A stretch of DNA of 64,000 nucleotides from Macrosoma leucophasiata (Eukaryota; Arthropoda; Insecta; Lepidoptera; Hedylidae), in NCBI GenBank assembly GCA_036365455.1, contig JAWQUS010000004.1, positions 875,501 to 939,500 on the forward strand. The letters run 5' to 3'. Of the stretch, positions 11,280-21,333 are shown piece by piece (position 1 is the stretch's first letter; each line of letters starts with the position of its first letter). Position numbers and translations under genes: made by a program. The notes beneath the pieces are model-generated. The model did not search any database and was not told where the DNA came from. It worked only from the letters and a program-made list of their open reading frames with translations.

Positions 11280-11469
11280 CAAACAAAAATACTCCAAATG
11301 TTCATTTAGATGGTATTAATATTGGTTTATTCCCGTATATTAATTTAGTTAGTAAGTGCTAATGAAATAAAATGCATGTAAAGTTGCAATTAAGATTTAA
11401 AATGTAAACTTCTGTGCATACAAAGGCCACACGTATCTTAGGTACATCGTAACAACAAGTGCCCCACCG

Positions 11470-11560
11470 CTTAACGGAAGAATTTTCTTCTACTGGAAGC
11501 GAATTCTTCTACTAGTGCGGTTAGTCAACCGAACCGAAATACCGCAAGACAGGCACTACC
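11470..11560 (+). repeat. family G 5' fragment
   Basis: CGGAAGAATTTTCTTCTACT, GGAAGCGAATTCTTCTACTA and GTGCGGTTAGTCAACCG match the start of the family G copy at 55438. Confidence 0.6.
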
Positions 11561-11597
11561 CCCACTGAAAACTATATCACGAGAACTTAAAAGAAAA

Positions 11598-11808
11598 ACT
11601 TACTAATATTATAAATGCGTCAGTTTGTGAGTATGGATGGATGAATGGATGGATGGAGGTTTATTTCCATTTAAAAAAAAAACTTCTAGGCAGAATTCAA
11701 TGAAACTTTACGGTAATATATGTATAGGTATACATTGGAATAACATATAGGCTACTACTTGCAATGATTAAAAGTACACCCGGACGAAGTCGCGGGCAAA
11801 AACTATAA
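11598..11808 (-). repeat. LINE 3' UTR remnant with ATGG repeat
   Basis: Reverse complement reads TTTTTGCCCGCGACTTCGTC and ends CGCATTTATAATATTAGTAA, the standard tail of a common lepidopteran LINE. A (ATGG)n microsatellite lies at 11634-11658. Confidence 0.6.
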
Positions 11809-11825
11809 GCTATATACTATTTTAT

Positions 11826-12322
11826 TTATCTAATTATTAGATTTAAATTGACGCACTGCATATCTATTGTTATTATTAAAATGGACATGTATGTATCAAT
11901 GTACGAGTACATGATGATGATAATAATACATTTATTCTTATTAATTCTTATTCACTTTAAACTGTTCTTTTAGACCCGTCATAAGTAATTAATAAAAATC
12001 TACACGATTAAATGGTTTTCATTGAATAAAACAAAAAGGAATAAATACTTACCAAATGCCCCAAAAGGTCACCAATTACCTCGCCGTTTCATAATTGAAG
12101 CACAAAATTATGCAGATTCAAGCAAAGATTAAACCCCAGCACATCATATCACTAAACACATCGCAAACGTACCGAGTTTCATTTAAACCAACAATAATGC
12201 TCGCCAGTAAAAGGAGCCATTTAATTTTAAACTAATTAGGGTGTGACAGAGTCCCCTCGACTAAACGATTGCTAAATGCCGAGACTTGAAAGGAATGGAA
12301 TGGTGAGTGTACATTACCCGCT
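11826..12322. other. intronic, no recognised feature
   Basis: AT-rich. 12180-12300 contains an AAACTAATTAGGG homeodomain-type core. Candidate regulatory sequence only by context. Confidence 0.25.
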
Positions 12323-12325
12323 TTA

Positions 12326-12869
12326 GGGTCATTGCTCACTAGAGCCACCCGGCACCCGACCAGTGGCCGACCGCCTCGAGCGGTCTGCGCTCATTACACC
12401 AACTCAGCTCCGTATCGACACCGGATCGCCGCGACCGCAAGCCGTCAACGCGCGAGCGGCGCGCGATCCACGCGCGGACTTCGAGTGGACCACTCGGTGA
12501 CCACTAGCTTAAATATCTTGCGTTTCTTTTTTTTATGTAATGGTAGTGGCAAACAAGCATGCAGTTCACATTGATGTTAAGTGATGACTACAGCCTATAG
12601 ACACTAACACAAAGACCAAGGTCATAATGCAGATGCGTTACCACTCCTGAGGCCTAAGGTGTTATGTCTCTGTGCCAGAATTTACGAACGAATTATTTGC
12701 GTTGAATTTGCATTGCTAACGCGCTATTCCCAAATGTACCGCGCGCTGTCCGCGAGAGGTTTACAAGTAACATTGCGTCGTTCACTCGTGGACCTATTGA
12801 CAACGAGTGGACGCCGTAAAACGAGGCGGTATTGGTCGGGTGCCGGATGGCTATAGTGAGCTATGACCC
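12326..12869. mobile_element. PIF/Harbinger-like MITE with TTA target duplication and a nested SINE
   Basis: Terminal inverted repeats start GGGTCATTGCTCACTA (left) and GGGTCATAGCTCACTA (right, as reverse complement). They continue through CCGGCACCCGACCA to about 45 bp. TTA flanks both ends (12323-12325 and 12870-12872), the 3 bp duplication usual for PIF/Harbinger elements. No transposase is present. The CpG-rich interior explains the ORFs 12332-12574 and 12659-12856. A family A SINE sits inside at 12523-12686. Confidence 0.8.
12523..12686 (-). repeat. family A SINE 3' half nested in the MITE
   Basis: Poly(T), GTGGCAAACAAGCATGCAGT through TATGTCTCTGTGCCAGAA. The 5' half of the SINE is absent, so this is a 5'-truncated insertion. 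Confidence 0.85.
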
Positions 12870-12872
12870 TTA

Positions 12873-13107
12873 TTTGGTGCTCGACTGGATGTAGTGTAGA
12901 AGCGGTAATGGTTGGCGATAGTGAAGGATGTTCCGGTGGGGTAATAAAGAGGGTCGGAGCGTTGTTTACCCTGTCGCGGTGCGGTCACGCGTCTGTGGGG
13001 TCCGCGCTTATTGAATTGAGGTCCATTTTGTTACAGTTGTTATATTTTGCAAATCCGAGAGATTTCCGTAAGATATTATCTTACATTATATGCTTTTATA
13101 ACTAAAT
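12873..13107. other. GC-richer intronic segment, no feature assigned
   Basis: Contains TTGTTTACCC (forkhead-like core) and GGTCACGCG. The 80-codon ORF here has no recognisable protein features. Shorter than 300 bp; listed because composition differs from the neighbours. Confidence 0.25.
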
Positions 13108-13161
13108 TTGGCAAACAAGCATAACTGTATACTTCTTTGTCAAATCTACTCATTGATAGTA

Positions 13162-13477
13162 GTTTTATATTATTTCGCATTAACACATGCTTGTGAAATA
13201 TATTTTATTTAAAAAAAAAAAAAAAAAAAATATGACTTCAGGCGAGACACGAACTCGCGACCTACTGGGAATCTAGTCCAGCCGCTCTTCCAATTGAGCT
13301 ACTGAAGTCCTGCCCGATTTGTCAAATCTTTCCTTCACATCTATTGCATTGCATTATGGTAGCAGCAGCGCCATCTATTACCAACTATGCTAGTTAGATT
13401 GGAAGAGCGGCTGGATTAGATTCCCAGTAGGTCGCGAGTTCGAGTCTCGCCTGAAGTCATATTTTTCTTTCCATTTT
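13162..13477 (-). mobile_element. inverted tRNA-like pair foldback element, copy 1
   Basis: Same element as 60177-60520, in opposite orientation. A tRNA-like unit on the minus strand lies at 13234-13308 and a truncated plus-strand unit at 13396-13458. The spacer is the reverse complement of the other copy. A 20-base A run (13211-13230) and the shared TATTTCGCATTAACACATGC end lie at left. It is flanked by TCATTGATAGTA at 13150-13161 and 13478-13489, a 12 bp duplication typical of target-primed retroposition. Confidence 0.8.
13234..13308 (-). other. tRNA-like sequence with 9-base anticodon loop
   Basis: On the minus strand: acceptor ACTTCAG/CTGAAGT, D-arm GCTC/GAGC with AATTGG, anticodon stem GCTGG/CCAGT closing a 9-base loop, and T-arm GCGAG-TTCG(T)GT-CTCGC. 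Internal A and B box positions are kept. The 9-base loop argues against a normal decoding tRNA. A run of T's follows the acceptor on the minus strand. Confidence 0.65.
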
Positions 13478-13737
13478 TCATTGATAGTAAGTGAAAACTG
13501 TAGCCTATTTTCAATCTAGATGCGTTGCCGCACCTGGGGTCTGAGTTGTTATCCTTCTATGTCGGAAATTTCAGGGCTACTTTACAGATAGACTAGGTAA
13601 TGCGATAGTGCCTATGCCCTAGACCACCGCCACTGGAGCTCTACCACCAGATACCAAAAAACTTTAATTTTATTAGAGAAGTGGTGAGTAGACGTTTGAA
13701 TCTCACCTCTCACATGTAAAATGGATTCGGTAAGCAT

Positions 13738-13800
13738 TACATGTTTCTCAGGTCAAAAACGACATCCACGCGGGTGAAGCCGCGGGCAACAGCTAGTATA
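13738..13800 (-). repeat. LINE 3' UTR fragment
   Basis: Reverse complement of the ACTAGCTGTTGCCCGCGGC / CACCCGCGTGGATG type tail. Confidence 0.55.
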
Positions 13801-14295
13801 ACATAAAGCAGACTCTAGTCATAGGACTAGAGTATAGACCCTACAATAAAAAAATAACAGCGCGATTTTGTATAGATTTCCATAATTAAACCAAACGTTC
13901 AAATCCAATACAGACTTCATTTAAAAAAAAACAAATCCCATAAACAAAATATCTCCAAACGCCATAAAGTATCGATGACACGCGTCCCCCATTGACAGTG
14001 TCGTGCACCATGGCGGCATTTAGCGTTTAATTCGGAGGGGCGCAATTGTGTTATAGTAAGTAATATCTACATGTTTAGGAGGGCTACTGGATGTCTGTTC
14101 GATTGAATTCTTAAGCTTATTATAGGAGAACATTGGTTGTCACCAATTACGTTCAAATGTTTTAAGTGACATAGTCCAAAAGTAATGTGAAAATGAAATA
14201 TAATATGAAAAAATATAAATATCGGTAATCAAAATAATCAATTAAAAAAACGGCCAGGTACGAATGAGTCTCGCCCATGAATAGCAAGTTATATT
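13801..14295. other. intronic, no recognised feature apart from one ATGGCGGC motif
   Basis: CACCATGGCGGCATTTAGCG near 14009-14028 contains an ATGGCGGC core like the YY1/Pho extended site. Otherwise AT-rich. Confidence 0.25.
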
Positions 14296-14561
14296 TTGCA
14301 ATAAAAGTGGCAAACAAGCATGCAGTTTACATTGATGTTAAGTGATGCAGCCTGTAGACATCCACACAAAGTCCAGAGGTCAAAATGCAGATGCGTTACC
14401 ACTTTTGAGGCCTAAGATGTTATGCCTCTGAGCCGGAAATTATAGGGCCAGAATTAAATTACACAATAGTGCTGAACACTACCATTTAACTGCAACTATA
14501 TTAGGTAATGCGTTGGTGCCTACGCCTGCGAGCGCCGTCACTAGAGCTCTACCACCAGTAA
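14296..14561 (-). repeat. family A SINE, near full length
   Basis: AAAAGTGGCAAACAAGCATG ... AGTGCTGAACACTACCATTT ... CTCTACCACCAGTAA, with a small deletion after GTTAAGTGATG. Confidence 0.87.
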
Positions 14562-15512
14562 ATTTGGATGTCCTGGATTCATTCTTTACACATGTGCCAC
14601 ATTGATATGTATGTATGTATCGAACCCGTTGTTTGTACGCGCCTTTATTCATATTGTTGGTACTCAGTAATAAAAGAGCATAAGTGTGAGCTGATCGTTT
14701 CATTTATATCACACATCCTTCGATGTTCTCGAAGGCGTCCAAGTTTAAATAAAGAAAATATGGACCCCATTTAGCTCTGGAACACTTAAAGATACCTGAA
14801 GCAGTTTCTCAGACAAACAAATTTATTGAACTAGCAGCCTGTGTGCTCTTATCCCCGATGGCCATACGTCATAAATCGTGTACAGAGAAGCATTAGTGTA
14901 AGGAAGATTTTTTAGCTACTTAAAAGTGTTTATGATCCAAAATTAACCAAAAGTTATATCCAAAAGCCCTGCCCAAAGTCCCAAAGCCACTATTCCACGC
15001 GAACGAAGTTGCGGGCACAGCTAGTATTGAATATTGCTTTACTACAAGCATCGACGATAGAGAAGCTGTGTTGTGTCGTCGATGACTACAAGAAATAAAA
15101 AAGTGTCCCTTACTCGTGCAGTATAAAACTTCCAAACATAAACAAAGGCGAGCTACTTGGCTGACAGAGCAAAAACGGAGCGGCAGCGAGAGTGAAATCA
15201 AGTAGAGATAACAACATTAAACGCACCCGACAATAAACGTTATGTTGCATCATCTTCTCATTTGATTTACGTCACGATGTGTTAGGGTTGACGACGTCAC
15301 TAAATGATGTCACTGAATTCGCTAATGGTGTAGATGTCCATATCGATTTAATAGATAACTGTCATCTGAGTATGAATAGATGATTTTATTGAGTATGCAG
15401 TGTTTGATGTTTTAAACTATTCTTACGAGTATTTTCAACGTCTGGGTAGGAGATGTTGTCTTTATTATTTTACTAGGCTGTGGGGTTTAGTGGAGCAGAG
15501 TTCTTTTGTAAG
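14562..15512. other. intronic; small LINE-tail trace only
   Basis: 14995-15030 contains GAACGAAGTTGCGGGCACAG, a minus-strand LINE 3' UTR trace. The rest is unassigned. The ORFs at 14479-14774 are SINE-derived or random. Confidence 0.35.
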
Positions 15513-15630
15513 TACAGTCAGTCAACTGACCACTGGTGGTCAAACCATTCCAATAGGGTGGTGGTAAATACAATAACGCGGGGTAGGTAGCTGCGTTCCG
15601 CGACAAACTACCTATATCATATCTGGATGA
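15513..15630 (+). repeat. family G fragment
   Basis: ACAGTCAGTCAACTGACCAC, TGGTCAAACCATTCCAAT, GGTGGTGGTAAA, as in the family G 5' half. Confidence 0.65.
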
Positions 15631-15664
15631 AAGAAATGATTTGCAGTGAGATCCTAACCTATTA

Positions 15665-15797
15665 TAAGACGCAGACAAAAATACATACACATTTAAACAT
15701 CTAGGCGAAAGGTATAGGCCCATTTGGGCTTGTACTTTGACAGAGGGGAAAGCCTGCATATGGCTACTCCCCTCCAGTGTTGCTCTATGCAAAAATA
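15665..15797 (+). pseudogene. LINE coding fragment (LGERYRP...WACTLTEGKACI)
   Basis: The plus strand reads FKHLGERYRPIWACTLTEGK then ACIWLLPSSVALC. The same peptide (LGDRHRSTWACTLTEGKACI) occurs on the minus strand at 31640-31740, immediately upstream of the DIWR-type LINE tail. Both are therefore pieces of one LINE C-terminal region. Confidence 0.5.
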
Positions 15798-16282
15798 AGA
15801 CAACAGTAAAACTTGTGTATTTCTTGCAAGGTCTATGAAGAGATCTTGAAATTGATCCAAAACCATCCACCCATCACCACAATTACCAAACGACAGTTCA
15901 CTGCGCATAAGCTGTAATCCTTTACAACTGAATATCGTACCAAATAAGACCTCTCACTAGCAAATTGAGCTCAAAAGCCGATGCACCGGGGACCATCACT
16001 TTTAAACATTACATCATTCTGAATTAAACTCTATCACTGTTGAAAACGGTTGATAGTATATATTCGTCTCTTCTTTCGACTCCCCCATGAGTAGGGTTGT
16101 TATAGCTCATTTGGCATTCGATAAAATTAATCCATCGTGAGATTAACGGAGGGTGCTTATACTTACACATTCGTTGAATGAGTGCCATAACGCAATCAAT
16201 TCGCTCACTGTTATTATTTAGTGCATTGTAAGTTGTAATGTCATCGGTAATATTTTTTTGTTTATTGTTTCAAAAGCTATTT
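15798..16282. other. intronic, no recognised feature
   Basis: AT-rich, no repeat or coding match recognised. Confidence 0.25.
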
Positions 16283-16570
16283 ACTGGTGGTAGAGCTCCA
16301 GTGACGGAGCTCGCGGGCGTAGGCACCACCGCATTACCTAATATACTTGCCGCTAAATGGTAGTGTTCAACACTATCGTGTTCCGGTCAGATGGTTATGT
16401 ACGGCCCTGTAATTTCCGGCACAGAGGCATAAGACCTTAGGCCTCAGGAGTGGTAACGCATCTGCATTTTGAGCTTGGTCTTTGTGTGGGTGTCTATAGG
16501 CTGCAGTCATCACTTAACATCAATGTGAACTGCAGGCTTGTTTACCAATTCCATTACATAAAAAAAAAAA
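16283..16570 (+). repeat. family A SINE, full-length reference copy
   Basis: Best full copy in the window: begins ACTGGTGGTAGAGCTCCAGT, passes CACCGCATTACCTAATATAC, GTGTTCAACACTATCGTGTT and GGCTGCAGTCATCACTTAAC, and ends CCATTACATAAAAAAAAAA. About 288 bp with tail. No ORF. I see no convincing tRNA, 5S or 7SL head. Confidence 0.9.
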
Positions 16571-17060
16571 GCTTCGTACACGAAATGCATATTTTTATGT
16601 TATACTGGTCACAAACAAGCACCCATTTCATTGGATGGTACCTATGTGAAAAAAAAGTCTTTAACTATCTACTTAAAAGCCAGAGGTCAAAATCTGGTTA
16701 AATGGCTAAATACTCTATCTTATTCAGCAGTAGAAGGCCAAATAAATAGCACTTAAAAACATGCCTCTAAGAAATACAAGTATTGTAATACTCAAAGGAA
16801 AAAAAAAAATATTCAGTAACAAAGGTATAAAATTACAGTTATCAGTGGTCGGAGCTACCTTTAAAGCAACAAGTTTGCTTGTGTTAGGCGACACCGCTCT
16901 TCAATTACAAGTTATAAAGATACCTAGTTATTTACTTATGTGTACACCAAATGTTTGAAATATAAATTTAATGTGTAAAACAAATTATGTAATCAACTGA
17001 AAAGAGTCACGAAAAAAAACCAAAAATAACGCTAGGGTAGGTATTTTGTAGTAGTTGCAG

Positions 17061-17061
<1 letters not shown>
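16571..17061. other. intronic, no recognised feature
   Basis: AT-rich. The ORFs of 65-83 codons extend out of the SINE or are random. Confidence 0.25.
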
Positions 17062-17107
<46 letters not shown>

Positions 17108-17142
17108 CGTGTGTGTGGGCGTGTGTGTGTGTGTGTGTGTGT
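17062..17142. repeat. (GT)n microsatellite
   Basis: About 80 bp of GT dinucleotides with two GGGCGT interruptions. Confidence 0.97.
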
Positions 17143-17149
17143 CTATGAG

Positions 17150-17600
17150 TGATTTACTAAACATTCAAGTTGATTATATGTCAATGGTAACAACCATTCA
17201 ATTACTTTTTTTTTACATTTGTAGTTCGTAAGATGATAAAAGTTTAGCTCCTTATTAATTTTATTATACAAGTAAATGGATGGGATGGGATGGGATGGGA
17301 AAGTAAACTGCCTCTCAGCAAATTTTGATTTTACTTGAGGTAGTGCTATTACATTACATTTTCGTCTTTTATTATTAATTTTGTCTATATCAAATACGAG
17401 AGTCTTATGTTTTTTTAGGGCTGTTTGTAGTACATACAACTTGCTTACAGACAGGATGCTGTATGTTTCATATAAACTATGAGTAGGGAATCTGTATGGT
17501 TTGAAAAACATTACCATTAACAATAGTCTTTGAGCCCTCTCAATATCTAAAAATCTTGTTTTTGTAGTTGTAAAAGAAGATTCCAACCTTTGTGTTGATT
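17150..17600 (-). pseudogene. C-terminal part of a non-LTR reverse transcriptase ORF
   Basis: The minus strand reads RFLDIERAQRLLLMVMFFKP, LYETYSILSVSKLYVLQTAL and further KCKKKVIEWLL before the stop. The ER-QRR-L...F-KP...LY---ILSV--LY pattern is the post-RT region of CR1/Jockey-type LINE proteins. The 5' side is lost; a frame change occurs near 17550-17590. A (GGGAT)4 tract at 17279-17299 lies inside the coding region. Confidence 0.6.
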
Positions 17601-17639
17601 AAAATATTTTGTTTTGAATAAATGATTATTGATTAATAA

Positions 17640-17722
17640 ATCACATGCGATGCCACCCCTAACATCTTTGTTGTTAAAATTGTCTCTGTGGTAGTTTTTA
17701 CAACCTCTACCACCAGTAATAC
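17640..17722 (-). repeat. possible old family A fragment
   Basis: Reverse complement starts ACTGGTGGTAGAGGTTGTAA and later has AGATGTTAGGGGTGGCATCG, a weak match to the family A ends. Confidence 0.35.
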
Positions 17723-17917
17723 TGTTATGTGAATCAACCATTACTTATACTCTTCAAACCCCCGGTACACATACATAAATTATCTGTACCATTTCTTATA
17801 CTATCAAGAACCCGTAGTATTATAAATATTCATTAAGTGGCAGATCTTGCTTCATTCAAATTATGAAACAAAAATATAATTTAAAGTTTACTGTTTTTCT
17901 ATTAATAAAATCATATA

Positions 17918-18029
17918 AACCCGAAACAAATATCTGTAGGCTAAATATTTGTCCCGGTACGGGGACCGAACCCGTGAGGATTATCATTATGATGACTCCT
18001 ATCCGAAGTGGCTCGATGTGACCGGGCGA
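17918..18029 (-). repeat. family D tRNA-headed SINE fragment
   Basis: Minus strand: Box B-like ACGGGTTCGGTCCCCGTACC, then TTAGCCTACAGATATTTG and TTTCGGGTTTATATG, as in the + copy at 34911. Confidence 0.65.
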
Positions 18030-18420
18030 TTGCCGAACTTCTTTGTCACGAAATAGATTACACTTTTGGAATGCCTTCACTTTGAAACTTCACTTCAACT
18101 GGAACTAAACTTCATGTGGTCAACAATTTTTATCATCCTTAAAGCCCATTACAAATACAACTGTTTCAAAATTTTACAGCCACGAATGATATACAACGGC
18201 CATAACACTCCCGGTTATGGCGTGTTGTAGCTCATGCAAATCGGCCGTACCGCCACCGTATCTTTTACAACCGCCGTAAAGATCAGCCATTCGATCTTTC
18301 CCACGGCCTGGTGCATTATTAGGGACCGGAATTAAATATTACTTTTCCGTGGAAGAACTCCAATGTCGGAGCTCGTGGGCGCATCACCGCATACTTAAGA
18401 GTCACACACGCTGACTTGAC
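18030..18420. other. intronic; family A 5' trace at 18353-18392
   Basis: CCAATGTCGGAGCTCGTGGG at 18360 resembles the family A 5' end. 18193-18229 holds a short inverted motif GCCATAAC / GTTATGGC. Confidence 0.35.
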
Positions 18421-18737
18421 TGCCTCGTTGGCCCAATGGTCGCAATCGCGATGGTGAAGCCTGAGGTCCCGGGTTCGATCCCCAGATCGGGAAAATCATG
18501 TTTTTGGGTTTTTTTCTGTGAGGAAATTCCCAGTTGTAGCCCGGAATCTGTTACCCGTGCCTCGAAGAGCACGTAAAGCCGGTCGTCAGTCCTGCGGTCG
18601 ATCTCTCTCCGGTCGTATCGGATTGCCGTCCCTTCGAGCTATGAGAGTGAGGGAATAGAGAGTGCACCTGTGTTTGAGCATATACTTGTGCACTATAATA
18701 ACTCCCGCGCAGTTGGCTAGTCTCCGTCGAGAATTAA
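18421..18737 (+). repeat. family B tRNA-headed SINE
   Basis: Box A-like GTTGGCCCAATGG and Box B GGGTTCGATCC at 18472-18482 form the tRNA-like head. The body has TGTGAGGAAATTCCCAGTTG, CGGATTGCCGTCCCTTCGAG and TGCACTATAATAACTCCCGC, the usual lepidopteran tRNA-SINE body. It is 5' complete and lacks the last few bases. Confidence 0.8.
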
Positions 18738-18745
18738 CTACTTAA

Positions 18746-19024
18746 GACCACTTTGTTGGTCCGCTTCCGCGATCCTCATGGCTGAAGCTTGTGCTTGGCT
18801 CAACTCCCAGGTCTCAAAAGCTGTTATTGGGTCTTTTCTGTGATAAAATTCCCAGTTGAAGTCTGGTACCCGTCGATCCTGCGCCCGATGTCTTTCCAGC
18901 CGTGTCGAATTGCCATGCCAATGAGCTATGACGGGAATAAGGAGTGTATACTTATATGTCTTCTGCGCATTTGGTGAGTCTCTATTGAGATTAGCCGCCG
19001 AATTGGGTCTGGAGGACATTACTA
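18746..19024 (+). repeat. family B SINE, second tandem copy with degraded head
   Basis: TTTTCTGTGATAAAATTCCC, CCGTGTCGAATTGCCATGCC, TCTATTGAGATTAGCCGCCG and TGGGTCTGGAGGACATTACT. The tRNA-like Box B is not intact. Confidence 0.75.
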
Positions 19025-19029
19025 CTTAA

Positions 19030-19094
19030 TCATAATTACCGCTAAATGGTAGTGTTCAGCGCTATCCTGTTCCGGTCAGGTGGCAGTGGTAATG
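19030..19094 (+). repeat. family A internal fragment
   Basis: TAATTACCGCTAAATGGTAG, TGTTCCGGTCAGGTGGCAG. Confidence 0.7.
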
Positions 19095-19329
19095 ACCCGC
19101 AACTAACGCCACAGAGAGGTAGCAACGTCATTTCGAAATCTTTGATTTGTATATAAATGTTACTTTACTCCAATGTGCACTCGAGGAATGCTTATTTGTT
19201 ATTTTCGAAATGAGTAAACTTCAAGGCTATATTTTTCAAAAGATGTACAGGTGTACACCTTAAGCTAAGGTTCAGACCTAGAACTAACTTTCGAAAAACG
19301 GAAAAATATCAATAGCAACTGCTTCTGAT

Positions 19330-19404
19330 CCGGGGAGGACCGAACCCAAGACCTCAACGTAGCAGTATCAGCATGCTGCCACTAGAGCACTAAGGCAGTG
19401 ACGT
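19330..19404 (-). repeat. tRNA-like SINE head (family C-like)
   Basis: Minus strand ends in the Box B-like TTGGGTTCGGTCCTCCCCGG and starts CACTGCCTTAGTGCTCTAGT. It is head-only, comparable to the family C heads at 44928 and 20744. Confidence 0.5.
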
Positions 19405-20078
19405 AGTTCAGCAGATGTAATGTCATTAGCAAAACAATTTTGCATTATTAAACAGTCAACAGTAATTAGTTTATACGTTTAGCAAAATATTCCTAACTCA
19501 CCCCACTATGATTTTTTATAATTAAGTTTCCACGCATGTGGGGGCTCAAAGCGAAGATTAACGATAGTTTAAACTCGCGTAGATATCTATAGATGGGGCG
19601 AGAGGGGAGGGGGGCAAGAGCGGAATGGGACAAGTCGAGCATATTAAATTATTTTGATGGATCGCGCTATAATTTAATTTTAATGTGTTTTGATAAAATA
19701 GATCGTTCATGAATGCGAAGTGGTAACGGTATAATGGTTTTTTTGAATTTTTTATATTAATTGACATTTAATGTTATCTCGACTCTAACGTTAGCATAAT
19801 TTTGTGATTGATTGCGCTATTAATATATTATTTTTTATTGCTGTTTTGCAGATGCTTTGATTTCGAGCAGTAGAATAGAAATTAGATTTTGGTTGATTTA
19901 GTTTGCAGTCACGGACTAAGTAATGAATCGATGCATCAAATATTAAATAAGTAACCAGTGTCGTTAGAGTCCGCGTATACTTGCTGATGTTTATGTGGAA
20001 ATATTTATATCTTTTATCTCATCAAAGAAGGAAACAAGTTTATAGGTGAATGCTACAGCAGTCGATCGACGACCCTAA
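19405..20078. other. intronic, no recognised feature
   Basis: AT-rich; a purine-rich GGCGAGAGGGGAGGGGGGCA at 19595-19614. Confidence 0.25.
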
Positions 20079-20462
20079 CGCCCGCTAGCGGAAGAATTTT
20101 CTACTACTGGAGTAGAATTCTTCCAGTAGTGCAGTTTCTTACTGGTGATAGAGCCCCTATCTATTGCCAACTATGCTAGTTAGGCAACCTAATATACTTG
20201 CCGCTAAATGGTAGTATTCAGCACTATTATGTTCCGGTCAGGTGGTAATGTAAGGCCCTGTAATTTCCGACACAGAGGCATACCACCTTAGGCCTCAGGA
20301 GTGGTAACGCATCTGCACCTTGGTCTTTGTGTGGGTGTCTATAGGCTGCAGTCATCATTTAACATCAATGTGAACTGCATGCTTGTTTGCCACTTCGACT
20401 ACATATTAAAAAAAAAGTCAGTCAACTGAACAACGGCGGTCAAACTATGCCAATGGAGCGGC
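20079..20462 (+). repeat. family G fragment split by a family A SINE
   Basis: Left part 20079-20140 (AGCGGAAGAATTTTCTACTA ... CCAGTAGTGCAG) and right part 20417-20462 (AGTCAGTCAACTGAACAACG, GCGGTCAAACTATGCCAATG) are adjacent in intact family G. The SINE landed between them. Confidence 0.7.
20141..20416 (+). repeat. family A SINE with a foreign 5' segment
   Basis: Normal from GGCAACCTAATATACTTGCC to the A-tail. After ACTGGTGATAGAGCC the usual segment is replaced by CTATCTATTGCCAACTATGC, which also occurs in the spacer of the foldback element at 13369-13396. Confidence 0.8.
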
Positions 20463-20466
20463 TTAC

Positions 20467-20743
20467 TTACATGCGAACTCCCACGATTCGCCGGTTACGT
20501 TTTGGCCCTCAATAGGTAGCGAGCGTATTGACATCTCCGGGCACATTACCAAACTACGACATACACACTACCAATCTACTACCAAGGTACTGGGAAACTT
20601 CAAGAAAATGGGAAAATACCACTAGAACCAGATATAAAGGATTTTACACCCATATCTCTCGTCCCCCCTTAGCTGGGAATCGAACCCAGATCCCCATCGT
20701 AGTAGTAGTGGTCTGTTACCACTATTCTACTGAGGCAGTTAGC
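20467..20743 (-). repeat. family C tRNA-headed SINE, near full length
   Basis: Minus strand: CTGCCTCAGTAGAATAGTGG head with Box B TGGGTTCGATTCCC, then GGGTGTAAAATCCTTTATAT and TTTGGTAATGTGCCCGGAG, ending CGGCGAATCGTGG. Matches 44928-45239. Confidence 0.8.
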
Positions 20744-21290
20744 TAAAATTATTAAATGGAGTGAATTTATCAAAATTATAAATATCCACGATACAAAGTC
20801 GTTGGCTCATATTTTGTCATAAGAAGTCAATTTGCATTGTCATTGAACCCGTTTCAATCATCCAAAGCAATATGTTCGGCACTCGATGACGTCCTAACTC
20901 CGGCTAAATCCATACACCAGACCATCCATACAATCATAACAAATACTAAAAAACAACACAATCAGAATTGATCTTTATTTACTCGAATCAAGCTCCATAT
21001 TCCAATGAAGCGTCGTCCCTACAATAAACAAATAAAAGGCGGTGTGAAATATACTCTGTAGTCATTAAAATAAGGTTAACTTTGGATTGTGCGGTCGCGC
21101 AATCAATCGATTCCGATGACAGCCATGGCGGACGTTAATCGAGAATCATTAATCGAATGCGCGAGTTTCAGTGAATCGATTTGGTGCGATGTGTTTTTCA
21201 GAGACGTTCACATTGTATTGGATGTTGGGTTTATGTAGGTATTTGGTTTTATTTACATCAAATAATTGTAAATTCTATTTAAAACTAACT
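20744..21290. other. unique intronic segment with homeodomain-type cores
   Basis: 21095-21185 has GCAATCAATCGATTCC, TGACAG (21117-21122), GCCATGGCGG and CATTAATCGAATG, a mix of Exd/Hth-like and homeodomain-like motifs. Candidate enhancer by motif content only. Confidence 0.3.
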
Positions 21291-21333
21291 CTCGGACTAC
21301 CCTGTTAGGGACTTGGCGTGAAAATAAAAATGG
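21291..21333 (+). repeat. LINE tail trace
   Basis: CTACCCTGTTAGGGACTTGG then CGTGAAAATA, the terminal piece of the 4625-type LINE. Confidence 0.5.

Larger units (their letters stand above)
13108..13650 (-). repeat. family A SINE split by a foldback element
   Basis: Left part 13108-13161 (GGCAAACAAGCATAACTG ... CATTGATAGTA), right part 13478-13650 (CATTGATAGTAAGTGAAAAC ... CTCTACCACCAG). The two parts join to a normal minus-strand family A copy when the 13162-13477 element and one copy of its 12 bp duplication are removed. Confidence 0.8.

Noticed and set aside
12332..12574. 80-codon GC-rich ORF as a host exon
   Set aside because: Lies in the terminal and subterminal region of a TTA-flanked MITE and runs into a nested SINE.
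17062..17142. GT run as a functional Z-DNA element
   Set aside because: Ordinary microsatellite; no further evidence.
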